Shown here: one piece after another, positions 33,077-41,152 of the stretch
How the letters are laid out: every line of letters begins with the position of its first letter
How positions within the stretch are numbered: position 1 is the stretch's first letter
Notes under the pieces: generated by a model
Told to the model about the DNA's origin: nothing
Database searches by the model: none
What the model saw: the letters and a program-made list of their open reading frames with translations, nothing else
Translations under genes and position numbers: made by a program
Source of the DNA: Sphingomonadaceae bacterium
GTDB taxonomy: Bacteria > Pseudomonadota > Alphaproteobacteria > Sphingomonadales > Sphingomonadaceae
NCBI GenBank assembly: GCA_016742125.1
Contig: JACVCM010000004.1
Coordinates: 15,576-65,303 of the forward strand
Length of the DNA: 49,728 nucleotides
Direction: 5' to 3'

Positions 33077-34178
33077 GCGGCTTGGTTCCGGTGACGATCC
33101 AAGGATAGGGTGCGCCGTCAATGCCGCGGCTTTCTACATCGATAAAGCCTGCGGCTTCTGCAGCCGCCTTCCAGTCCATCGAAGCCGCCTCACGCCAATA
33201 GGGCTCGCCGCCATTCGCCGCCATCCAGTCGGCGCGCCATGCGGCCATGCGGTCCATCGCGGCATAGGGCGTAACGTCGGACATCAGCATTTGCCCACCG
33301 GGTTCAAGCACGCGCCAAGCCTCGGCGAATACGCCCTCGATCGCTTGCTGTGGCATTTCGTGGAAGATGATGTAGGAGGCAACGAGATCGAAGGAAGCGT
33401 CGGCGAAGCCGGTATCCTCGGCGGCGCGTTGGTGCAGGTCCCAGTTCCAGCCATTTTCATTGGCTACGCGCAGTGCCTGCTTCAGCATCGGCAGGCTGAC
33501 GTCTACACCGGTAATCTGCGCTTGCGGAAAAGTCTGTTGCAGCGCGACAGTGAAATGGCCCGAGCTTGTTCCCATTTCCAGAATGCGGCGATAATCCTGG
33601 CGCGGAAGTTCTTGTAACACGCGGCGGCGCTGCACGAAAATGTCGCCCGGAAAGTTTTTCGAGACATAATGGCGGTGAATCAGCTCGCCGTGAATGAAAC
33701 CCTGCTGCGGATGCCCGTCCCAGCCACCTTCAGTGCGATGAAACCAGACATCCTTGTGATAATCGGGCTGCGTGAAAGCTAGATCGGCGTGCAGGTTTGC
33801 CGGTCCCTGGTTCTCAAGCTTATCCAGTTCGGGTTCCAGCAAATCGCGCGACTCTTCATAGGCATCGCGTGCAATACGGCCATGCTCGACGCTGGCGAAA
33901 TCCATCAGCAACCCAGACGCGGCAAAAGCTTTCGATTTGCTGAGGGCCGTTGAAATAGCCGCATAGCGCTGGTCTATGTCTTCGGGCAGACTGCTGGCAT
34001 CGACGCCGGCCTCAGCCAGTTCCTTCGACCAGCGCGCGTTAAGCGGCCCCATCGCGCTCGTCAGCGCAACAAGAAAATCCATCGAAGCGCGCCCTTGCTG
34101 GCGTAACTGGAATTCCATGACAATTTCGCTTTCTTGCTCGATCAGTGCCAATATCTGTGCATCGGCGTCGTTCGACAA
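33069..34178 (-). CDS. SAM-dependent methyltransferase 2
   Basis: The protein has 369 residues if it starts at TTG 34178 (AGG upstream); a TTG at 34223 or ATG at 34118 are alternatives. I favour a start downstream of 34196 because a candidate IclR operator occupies 34196-34212. The methyltransferase core begins with RRILEMGTSSGHFTVAL (motif I), then QITGVDVSLPMLKQA, FADASFDLVASYIIFHEMP and LEPGGQMLMSD. The N-terminal region is less like those of methyltransferases 1 and 3 but keeps QPDYHKDVWFH and GGWDGHPQQG-type residues. It is first in an operon with a small partner and a serine hydrolase. Confidence 0.86.
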   Translation of the reverse strand: MSNDADAQILALIEQESEIVMEFQLRQQGRASMDFLVALTSAMGPLNARWSKELAEAGVDASSLPEDIDQRYAAISTALSKSKAFAASGLLMDFASVEHGRIARDAYEESRDLLEPELDKLENQGPANLHADLAFTQPDYHKDVWFHRTEGGWDGHPQQGFIHGELIHRHYVSKNFPGDIFVQRRRVLQELPRQDYRRILEMGTSSGHFTVALQQTFPQAQITGVDVSLPMLKQALRVANENGWNWDLHQRAAEDTGFADASFDLVASYIIFHEMPQQAIEGVFAEAWRVLEPGGQMLMSDVTPYAAMDRMAAWRADWMAANGGEPYWREAASMDWKAAAEAAGFIDVESRGIDGAPYPWIVTGTKPHG

Positions 34179-34195
34179 TAGCTGCAACCTGAATC

Positions 34196-34212
34196 TATCC
34201 GCTGTGCGACTT
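34196..34212. promoter_or_regulatory. Probable IclR operator e
   Basis: TATCCGC-TGT-GCGACTT lies in the divergent region between methyltransferase 2 and the GPH transporter. The first half matches the consensus exactly. It would fall inside the methyltransferase gene if the longest start were used. Confidence 0.48.
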
Positions 34213-34283
34213 AAAGCCAACAATTACGACAGGCCAGGCTATTGCTGGACATGCTGGTGCGAGCAACGGGAGTGTACCGGTAA

Positions 34284-35660
34284 ATGGACAAATTGCCTTG
34301 GAAGCTGAAGGCCGGTTGGGCGACGGGAGCCTTCGGCGTTGCCATATTGATGAACGGCATTTCTGCGCTGGTGCTGTTTTACATGACGCTGGTGCTGAAG
34401 TTCGATCCGGCAGTCGCCGGCGCGATCATCTTCATTTCCAAGATTTATGACGCGGTCACCGATCCTTTTTCGGGCTGGTTGTCAGACCGGTCCAAATCGG
34501 CAAAGGGCAGACGGCGGCCTTTTCTGTTCTGGGGCGCGATCGTTTCAGCGCTCTCTTTCCTGATGGTTTTCACTGTGCCGTTTGAAGGACCGTTCGACAG
34601 CGCGCTGTCGGGACCGGGGCTGGTGGCGAGCAGTTATGTACTGCTGGCGCTACTGCTCTACACGACAGGATATTCGATGTTCAATGTGCCCTATATGGCG
34701 ATGCCCGCCGAGATGACCCAAGGCTATCATGAGCGTTCGTCTATCCATGGCTACCGTGTCGTCGTTGCAGCGGTCGGGGGGTTTCTGGTCCAGTCGGGTG
34801 GCGGGGCCGTCCTGGAATTGCTGGGGAAGGGACGTGAAGCCTATGCCTGGCTGGCAGGAATAGGCGCGACACTCATTTTCTTTTCGATGATGACGGCCTA
34901 TGCGGCCACCGCCAAGGCACCTTCACTGCCGCAGACAGAGACGAAACTGCCGTTCAAGGAGCAGGTCGCAGGGTTTCTGCATAACCGGTCGTTCCAGCTC
35001 ATTCTCGGGGTAAAACTGGTACAGTTGATCGGCATCGCGTCGTCATCCGGCGGCCTGGTCTTCCTGCTCGCCACTGTGCTGGGCAAGCCGCTCACTCTGC
35101 TTGGCGTTATCGGCGGGGCGATGATCGTCGCGGTATTCATTTCCACCCCGCTGCTACTCTGGGTGTCGCGGCATATCGGCAAGCGCGGTGCCTACATGCT
35201 GTCGGCGGTCGTTACCGGCCTGACCGCCTTGTCGTGGGTAATCGCCACGCCTGATGAGCCGGTATGGGCGCTGGCCTTGCGCGGCTTTGCGACGGGCATT
35301 GCTTTCGTCGGTAATGTATTATTTGCCATGTCGATGCTGACTGACGCGATGGAAGCCGATACACATGCAACTGGCCTTCGGCGCGAAGGCATGTATTCAG
35401 CGCTTTACAGTTTCATCGAGAAACTGGCAGCGTCGATCGGTCCGCTCATTCTTGGCGGCGCACTCAGTTACGCCGGGTTCGATCCCAGTAACCCACCTAA
35501 AGTTGCCGACGAGAGCGTCCGACAGGCGGTGCTGGTGGGTGTCGCCTATGTGCCGGCGGCAATGGCGGTGCTGGCTGTTGTCATCCTGTCCTTCTATCGC
35601 CTCGACGAAGGCAAGCTCTCCGAAATGAGAAGGGTAAGCGCCGCACCGGTCAGCGGCTGA
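34284..35660 (+). CDS. GPH-type MFS transporter (sugar:cation symporter family)
   Basis: A 458-residue, roughly 12-helix transporter. KIYDAVTDPFSGWLSDRSKSAKGRRRPFLFWGAI is the hallmark of the glycoside-pentoside-hexuronide (MFS_2) family, followed by FNVPYMAMPAEMTQGYHERS and a terminal SFYRLDEGKLSEM, also typical. These carriers move glycosides or sugar acids with H+ or Na+ through the inner membrane. In this block it probably takes up the periplasmic product, which raises the chance that the substrate is glycosylated or acidic. It is divergent from methyltransferase 2 and its stop overlaps the convergent hydrolase by 11 nt. Confidence 0.9.
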   Translation: MDKLPWKLKAGWATGAFGVAILMNGISALVLFYMTLVLKFDPAVAGAIIFISKIYDAVTDPFSGWLSDRSKSAKGRRRPFLFWGAIVSALSFLMVFTVPFEGPFDSALSGPGLVASSYVLLALLLYTTGYSMFNVPYMAMPAEMTQGYHERSSIHGYRVVVAAVGGFLVQSGGGAVLELLGKGREAYAWLAGIGATLIFFSMMTAYAATAKAPSLPQTETKLPFKEQVAGFLHNRSFQLILGVKLVQLIGIASSSGGLVFLLATVLGKPLTLLGVIGGAMIVAVFISTPLLLWVSRHIGKRGAYMLSAVVTGLTALSWVIATPDEPVWALALRGFATGIAFVGNVLFAMSMLTDAMEADTHATGLRREGMYSALYSFIEKLAASIGPLILGGALSYAGFDPSNPPKVADESVRQAVLVGVAYVPAAMAVLAVVILSFYRLDEGKLSEMRRVSAAPVSG

Positions 35661-36444
35661 GGAAAGACATCAGCTTCTGGGCATAGCCGTCTGGCACGGT
35701 CATCGGCGACATATGTCCGCCGGTGTCGAGAATTTCAAGCCGCGCGCCAGGGATGAGTTCAGCCAGTTCTTCCGACATGGTCAGCGGCGTCACGATATCG
35801 TCGCGCGCGGCGATAATTAGCGTTTCTGCTACGATGCGTCCTACTTCCCCTCGCAAATCGTGGCCGGTGACCGAGTCCATGCGATGGCATTCAACGTCTG
35901 CCCCGTGAAAATGATCGGCCCGCTGCTTTGCTCCGGCAAATATTGCATCGAAATGTGCGTGGTTCCACCACCCGGGATTGGAAATGAAGGCCGCCTGCAC
36001 ATAATATTCGTGAGGTCCGCAGTTCTTGAGCACCTGCTTCCGAAGGCGGAACAGTTCCATAAACATCGGACACGGACCCGCCCAGGCCGAGCTTAGTGCA
36101 AGCTTTCCAACACGCTTAGGGGCATGCACCGCAAGATGCTGGGCTATCGCGGCACCAAATGAATGGCCAACGACGTCAGGACTTTCCAGCGCCAGCGAAT
36201 CCATTACGCGCAAAGCATAGTCAGCCAGAAATGCTGCGGCATCTCTCGGGTCGTCGGGCAGTGGATCGCCACCGGGCCGATGGTCGAACGAAATGCACTC
36301 GAATCCATTCCGGAGCCGGTCAATCTGTGGCTCCCAGAATTCGGTACGTCCGCCGACTCCCGTCAAGAACAGCACGGGACGCCCGCTGCCTACACGGCGC
36401 AGATGGAGGTCCGCAAGGGCGGCCTCCGCAATCGCGGAACTCAT
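35650..36444 (-). CDS. Alpha/beta hydrolase, canonical
   Basis: A 264-residue alpha/beta hydrolase starting at ATG 36444, which overlaps the methyltransferase 3 stop by 4 nt; a longer frame to 36576 lies within that gene. The catalytic set is standard: VVGHSFGAAIAQ (Ser nucleophile), AARDDIVTP (Asp) and DTGGHMSPM (His). This contrasts with the GHHTG proteins elsewhere in the window. It resembles the 3-oxoadipate enol-lactonase/ MhpC-like general group. It is third in an operon after a small partner and methyltransferase. Confidence 0.9.
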   Translation of the reverse strand: MSSAIAEAALADLHLRRVGSGRPVLFLTGVGGRTEFWEPQIDRLRNGFECISFDHRPGGDPLPDDPRDAAAFLADYALRVMDSLALESPDVVGHSFGAAIAQHLAVHAPKRVGKLALSSAWAGPCPMFMELFRLRKQVLKNCGPHEYYVQAAFISNPGWWNHAHFDAIFAGAKQRADHFHGADVECHRMDSVTGHDLRGEVGRIVAETLIIAARDDIVTPLTMSEELAELIPGARLEILDTGGHMSPMTVPDGYAQKLMSFLSR

Positions 36445-37529
36445 GCCTTCTTCGTCGCGACGATCGACTGCAGGAAGGCATTGGTCGGCTGCCTGCCGTC
36501 GGCAACCTCGAACCCGGCTTCCGCAATCAACCCGCGGAAATCCGCATAGACGAAACCGGGCGAGTAAGGCTCGCAATTGTCGCGGCTGTCATAGTCGATC
36601 ATGAAGCGCACCGCCGGCGGCAGCGGAGTCGAGCCGTGGTTGGGAAACTCGAATATCGAAAATGTCCCGCCCGGACGCAGGATGCGATGCATTTCGCCAA
36701 GCACTGCCTTCATCACCTCAACCGGCACTTCGTGGAAGAAAATGTAGGAAACGACCATGTCGAACTGGCTGTCGGCAAAGCCGGTTTTTTCGGCTAAAGC
36801 CTGCACATAATTAACATCATAGCCAAGCTCGACCGAGCGCATATGGGCATAGCGCACGACCGGCAGGCCAACGTCCAGGCCCCAGACCTCGGCACCGGGG
36901 AAGCGGCGTTTGAGTTGCACGGTTCCCTGACCGACACCGCAGGCGATATCGAGAATATTCGCTACCTTGCCGTCTGCGGGCACGGCACTGAAGTCGGCGA
37001 CCTCGGCATGAAGCTCGTCCTGGTCGTTCATGCCCTGATAAAAGATTTTGGTTCCATAGTGATAAACGATGCCGCCCATTGGGTCGTCGGTATAGCCACC
37101 TGGTTGAAGATGAATCTCGCGCCGGGCGTAATCGGGAACATGGAAGCCAGGATCGTAAACAAGCTTGCCTGGCCCCTTGCCTTCATATTTTCGAAGTAGC
37201 TGCTCATGCGCCTCCTCGTCATAGGCAAATGACTCGCGCGTCCGCCGCCACATCATTTCCTGCGCCGAGCGCATGAAGCGTTGCCAGGTCTGGATCAGCG
37301 GCACACGGTTGAAATGTTCCTTCGCGGTGTCGAGCGGCACTTCGTGCGTCGGCTCGATCCCCGCGTTCGACAGCGCTGCATGACCTGTTTCGCACATGAT
37401 CGGAAACATCTTGATGAGCGCCATGTCGCGAAAGCTCTCGACAAAGTCAGTGTAGCTTTCGTCTGCGAGCTTGCTTGGACGGGGAAGGACCCCAATGCTG
37501 CCGCGCGGGGTGAGGGTCGATGTCGCCAT
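36441..37529 (-). CDS. SAM-dependent methyltransferase 3
   Basis: A 362-residue protein like methyltransferase 1. The core starts with NILDIACGVGQGTVQL (motif I, about 191-206), then VWGLDVGLPVVRYAHMRS, EKTGFADSQFDMVVSYIFFHE and LRPGGTFSIFEFPNHG. The N-terminal region has SAQEMMWRRT, VPDYARREIH and GGYTDDP, paralleling NSQEMMW, IPRYHRAVDIH and GGYHTE in methyltransferase 1. Its start lies 12 nt after the small partner gene. As with the others, the substrate is unknown. The repeated co-occurrence with the small partner is the best clue to its function. Confidence 0.9.
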   Translation of the reverse strand: MATSTLTPRGSIGVLPRPSKLADESYTDFVESFRDMALIKMFPIMCETGHAALSNAGIEPTHEVPLDTAKEHFNRVPLIQTWQRFMRSAQEMMWRRTRESFAYDEEAHEQLLRKYEGKGPGKLVYDPGFHVPDYARREIHLQPGGYTDDPMGGIVYHYGTKIFYQGMNDQDELHAEVADFSAVPADGKVANILDIACGVGQGTVQLKRRFPGAEVWGLDVGLPVVRYAHMRSVELGYDVNYVQALAEKTGFADSQFDMVVSYIFFHEVPVEVMKAVLGEMHRILRPGGTFSIFEFPNHGSTPLPPAVRFMIDYDSRDNCEPYSPGFVYADFRGLIAEAGFEVADGRQPTNAFLQSIVATKKA

Positions 37530-37541
37530 GCTGATGCCTCC

Positions 37542-37877
37542 TTATTGGGTGCGGCGGGAGAATGAGTTGAAGATTTGCGCGACGAAAGCTTCGCGCCTTG
37601 CCTTGCGTTCGGCCGCCTGTTCGGGAGAGGGGATGGGGGCTTCGACGAGCGCAGCGGCATCGATGCCCTGTTCTGCGAGCACCGTTTCCAGCACCGAAAC
37701 ACGATCGCGCGTGGTCCACACTTCGGCTGCGAGTTCGATCAGCGCATCGAGGATATTGTCGGTTACGACATGGTCGAAATAGGCGCGACCGGGACCGTTG
37801 ATTTCCTCGCCGATTGGGGGCGGGGGGGTCGTTACCATGTCCATTTCAGCCTCTTTATTTCGTTCGGTATCTGACAT
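37542..37877 (-). CDS. Small helical methyltransferase-partner protein 3
   Basis: A 111-residue protein. I prefer ATG 37877 (MSDTERNKE), because it parallels the start of partner 1 (MSSDTEKIE); ATG 37844 with AAAGAGG upstream is an alternative. The core DNILDALIELAAEVWTTRDRVSVLETVLAEQGIDAAALVEAP then PEQAAERKARREAFVAQIF aligns without gaps to the other two partners. Here it precedes its methyltransferase, while the other two follow theirs. It is divergent from the PhyH-family gene and shares IclR operator f. Confidence 0.8.
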   Translation of the reverse strand: MSDTERNKEAEMDMVTTPPPPIGEEINGPGRAYFDHVVTDNILDALIELAAEVWTTRDRVSVLETVLAEQGIDAAALVEAPIPSPEQAAERKARREAFVAQIFNSFSRRTQ

Positions 37878-37915
37878 AAGCAACTACCCCGTAATCAGGC
37901 GAAAAGCTCTGTTTT

Positions 37916-37932
37916 TGACCGACAGGCGGACA
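37916..37932. promoter_or_regulatory. Probable IclR operator f
   Basis: TGACCGA-CAG-GCGGACA lies between the divergent small partner 3 and PhyH genes. Its reverse complement matches operator c and flanks closely, which is the strongest evidence that these sites are a real set. Confidence 0.62.
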
Positions 37933-38005
37933 AAATTGCCCTATTCATCGTATCATCGGCGTTTATGTCGATTTTGTGAAGCGAGTTTGAAAGGCAGATG
38001 AGGAT

Positions 38006-38935
38006 ATGGCTTTTAACACGCATCCGTTACGCGCCGTAAGCGAAGAAGACATTGCAACATACGCCCGTGACGGTGTGGTGTGTCTGCGCAGGGTGTTTGA
38101 TCCCGCGTGGCTGAAGAGCATCGAAGGCCCAGCGCGCGAATTGCTGATCGACAAAAAGGATTTCGGTCTGCTGCCCAATGCCCCAGGCCGTTATATGGCG
38201 CGCACAATGCCGGAGTTTCGACGCTTTGTGTTCGAAAGCCCGGTCGCCGAGGCGGCCGCGCGGGTCATGCAGTCGAAGCAAGTGCGTTTTTTCTTCGATG
38301 AGATTTTTGCCAAGAAGCCGCAATCGACCGAAAAAACCATCTGGCATAACGACCGCATGGGCTGGCCGGTCGAGGGCTTTATGGTACCCAGCCTGTGGAT
38401 TCCTCTCACCCCCATCGTCAAAGCCAACAGCCTTGAGGTTATCGCGCGAACGCAGGATTACGACACGCGTCACTGGCTGTTCAGCCCCAATGCGCGGCAG
38501 ATGATCCGGCCAGACGATCGCCCCGCGCATATTGACCGCGAAGCATGGCGCGACGATCCCGAATATGCAGACCGCTTCCTGACGTGGGATATGGAAGTCG
38601 GCGACATGCTAGTCGTTCATCCCTGGGCGCTACACTATTCGCACGGTAACCCGACCGACGATTGGCGAATTGCGGTTTCGATCCGCGTTTTCGGGGATGA
38701 TATCCGATGGGCACCGCGCCCGGATTGCGTCAACCTTGCTGGCATTTCCTGGGACGAGATGGTTCCTGGAGACCCGCCTGAGGGCGACCTGTTCCCGTTG
38801 CTATGGTCGGCAAATGGCGAGAGGGATGACGATAGCCGCTATCCGCGCGGCTTCGCTGCCCGCTGGCGTAAAGCGCGCCGCGAAGACATCAACGAATATG
38901 AGACTTTCACCAAGCTGAGTGAAGAGGCCGCCTAG
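38006..38935 (+). CDS. Phytanoyl-CoA dioxygenase (PhyH) family oxygenase
   Basis: A 309-residue Fe(II)/2-oxoglutarate oxygenase. The iron-binding HxD is in TIWHNDRMGWP (His, Asp) and the distal His is probably in VVHPWALHYSHGN, with Arg in DDWRIAVSIRVF for 2-oxoglutarate. YARDGVVCLRRVFDPAWL at the N-terminus is the usual PhyH opening. Family members hydroxylate a variety of small molecules, not only phytanoyl-CoA. It begins an operon with TBDT3 and the GMC oxidoreductase, so hydroxylation of the imported compound is likely. Confidence 0.9.
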   Translation: MAFNTHPLRAVSEEDIATYARDGVVCLRRVFDPAWLKSIEGPARELLIDKKDFGLLPNAPGRYMARTMPEFRRFVFESPVAEAAARVMQSKQVRFFFDEIFAKKPQSTEKTIWHNDRMGWPVEGFMVPSLWIPLTPIVKANSLEVIARTQDYDTRHWLFSPNARQMIRPDDRPAHIDREAWRDDPEYADRFLTWDMEVGDMLVVHPWALHYSHGNPTDDWRIAVSIRVFGDDIRWAPRPDCVNLAGISWDEMVPGDPPEGDLFPLLWSANGERDDDSRYPRGFAARWRKARREDINEYETFTKLSEEAA

Positions 38936-39004
38936 AAACGGCAACCGACATTTCATCAACGGCAACGGTCGAGCATGCGCTTGGCCGAAAGGGAGGGTAT
39001 TGCC

Positions 39005-41152
39005 ATGACAACGTACCGAAAGATTTTGCTAACAAGTGTCGCCTGGGCAGGTTTTTCAGCTCCTGCGGCTGCACAGCAAGCCGCCGATGACAATATGCCC
39101 ACGACCGGCGTCGAGGAAATCATCGTTACTGCTCAGCGCCGTGAACAGTCGATTCAGGACGCGCCGGTCGCCGTGTCAGCGCTAACCGCTGAATCGCTCG
39201 ACCGACTAGGGATCGAGAGTACGACCGATATCGACCGTGCAGTCCCTAATCTTTATGTGCTTGAGGCTACAGCCAATCCGTCGACGCTATCGGTCGCGAT
39301 GCGCGGTTCGGCAGAGCAGGCGGGCGGACTCGCAGTGTCAGAAGCGTCGGTGGGGGTTTATGTCGACGATGTCTATCGCGGCCGCCCAACCGGCACCAAT
39401 CTCGAATTCAGCGATGTAGAGCGCATCGAGGTGCTGCGGGGTCCACAAGGGACGTTGTACGGGCGCAACACGATTGCCGGGGCAATCAAGATTATCTCGC
39501 GCAAGCCCCGCGATGAGTTCTACGCCAACGGCTCGGTCGCCTATGGATCGCGCGACTATATGACCGTCAAGGGCGCAGTTGGTGGCCCGATCGGCGGCGG
39601 CTGGGGGGCGTCAATTGCGGGGCTCTATCGTGAAGAGGATGGCTTCCAGTTCAACATCGCGCGTGACGAGCGCGTCGGCGATGTTGCAAGTGCGGCAGGC
39701 CGCGCGATTCTGAACTATTATGGCGACGAGCGATTGTCGGCGACATTCATTTTGTCAGGCGCCAGCGACCGTAACGATGGCTATAATTCGGTTCCGGCAA
39801 CTTATGCGGCGCGGCAGACGACCACAGATGGCGTATCTTTTGCGGAAGGCCGCTACAATATCACCCGGACACCAGCGGTCAATCGCGGGGCAACCGATCA
39901 ATGGTCGGCAACGCTTGATCTGGGTTACGATCTAGATTCGGTAAAGCTGCGTTCAATCACCGGCTATATCGATATCGACGATGTATTTCGCACCGATTTC
40001 ACGGGCGGCGTGCGCACGCCAACAGGTTTTGCGATCGGGTTTTTCCGCGACTCAGTAGGGCGGTACAAACAGCTAAGCCAGGAATTCCAGGTTAGCGGGG
40101 AAAGCGGACGCCTTGATTGGATATTGGGCGCCTATTATTTCCGCGAGCGCAACCGGCAGGTACTGAACGACCTGCTCGGCGCCACGCGCTTGCTGCCTAC
40201 TGACTTCCGGCTCAAGACCGAAAGCATCGCTGTCTTCGGGCAAGGAACGTTCAGCTTTACCGATTCACTGTCGCTGACCGCAGGGCTTCGCTGGTCGCAG
40301 GACAAGAAGGAACTCGACGCCTCGATCCAGAACGGCTTCGCCTTTCCTTTTGCCGCCGCGACAATAAACCGGCGCGACACGTTTAGGTCATTGAGCCCCA
40401 AGGTCGGCATCGACTGGAAGCCGAACGACCGCACGCTCGTCTATCTGTCGGCTGCGCGCGGTTTCAAGGCAGGTGGTTATAACGGGCTTGCCATTGCCAA
40501 CCCGCGCGTCGTGCAATCCCCCTATGACGAAATGAACGTCTGGTCCTATGAGGGCGGATTGAAGATCGAGACCCCCGACCGAAGCCTGGTTTTCAATGCT
40601 GCTGCTTTCCTTGCCAAATATGACGCGATTCAGCAGACCGCGCTTATCGATCAAGCGACCTTCAGCTTTGCCGTGCAGAATGTCGGCAAAGCCACGGTTT
40701 ACGGGATTGAACTAGAGGCGCAGGCGGTGCCCGCTCCGGGACTTACGCTATTTGCGCAGCTTGGTCTTGCGCATGACAAATATGATGAACTCTTACCCGG
40801 TTCCACTGCGGCGATCAATAATGCCAAGCGGCTGCCGGTGACGCCGCGCACTTCGGGGCAGGTCGGCTTCACCTTTGATGCACCGGTGAGCAGCGGTGTC
40901 GATCTCAAGCTTGGCAGCGACCTCAGCTATGAGGGCAGCTATTTTGCCGCAGTCGACAATACGCTGCGTATCGACAGCTATTGGCGCTGGAACGCCTTTG
41001 TCGGGCTGGGTTTCGGCGAGCGGTTCGAGGCCCGGCTTTCGGGACGCAATCTGGCCGATGACAAAACGGTAGTCTGTTGCTCGACCCAATCGTCGGCAGT
41101 AACCGTATTGCCGCCGCGAACCTGGATGCTGGAGCTGCGTTACAAATATTGA
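39005..41152 (+). CDS. TonB-dependent receptor 3
   Basis: A 715-residue outer-membrane receptor, with start at ATG 39005 following GGGAGGG. The signal peptide is KILLTSVAWAGFSAPAAAQQ. A TonB-box-like VEEIIVTAQRREQSIQ precedes plug motifs VGVYVDDVYRGRP and IEVLRGPQGTLYGRNTIAGAI. ARGFKAGGYNGLA and the C-terminal LELRYKY are typical of the barrel. It is shorter than TBDT1 and TBDT2. The stop overlaps the ATG of the GMC gene by 1 nt (TGATG), so uptake and oxidation genes are coupled. Confidence 0.95.
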   Translation: MTTYRKILLTSVAWAGFSAPAAAQQAADDNMPTTGVEEIIVTAQRREQSIQDAPVAVSALTAESLDRLGIESTTDIDRAVPNLYVLEATANPSTLSVAMRGSAEQAGGLAVSEASVGVYVDDVYRGRPTGTNLEFSDVERIEVLRGPQGTLYGRNTIAGAIKIISRKPRDEFYANGSVAYGSRDYMTVKGAVGGPIGGGWGASIAGLYREEDGFQFNIARDERVGDVASAAGRAILNYYGDERLSATFILSGASDRNDGYNSVPATYAARQTTTDGVSFAEGRYNITRTPAVNRGATDQWSATLDLGYDLDSVKLRSITGYIDIDDVFRTDFTGGVRTPTGFAIGFFRDSVGRYKQLSQEFQVSGESGRLDWILGAYYFRERNRQVLNDLLGATRLLPTDFRLKTESIAVFGQGTFSFTDSLSLTAGLRWSQDKKELDASIQNGFAFPFAAATINRRDTFRSLSPKVGIDWKPNDRTLVYLSAARGFKAGGYNGLAIANPRVVQSPYDEMNVWSYEGGLKIETPDRSLVFNAAAFLAKYDAIQQTALIDQATFSFAVQNVGKATVYGIELEAQAVPAPGLTLFAQLGLAHDKYDELLPGSTAAINNAKRLPVTPRTSGQVGFTFDAPVSSGVDLKLGSDLSYEGSYFAAVDNTLRIDSYWRWNAFVGLGFGERFEARLSGRNLADDKTVVCCSTQSSAVTVLPPRTWMLELRYKY

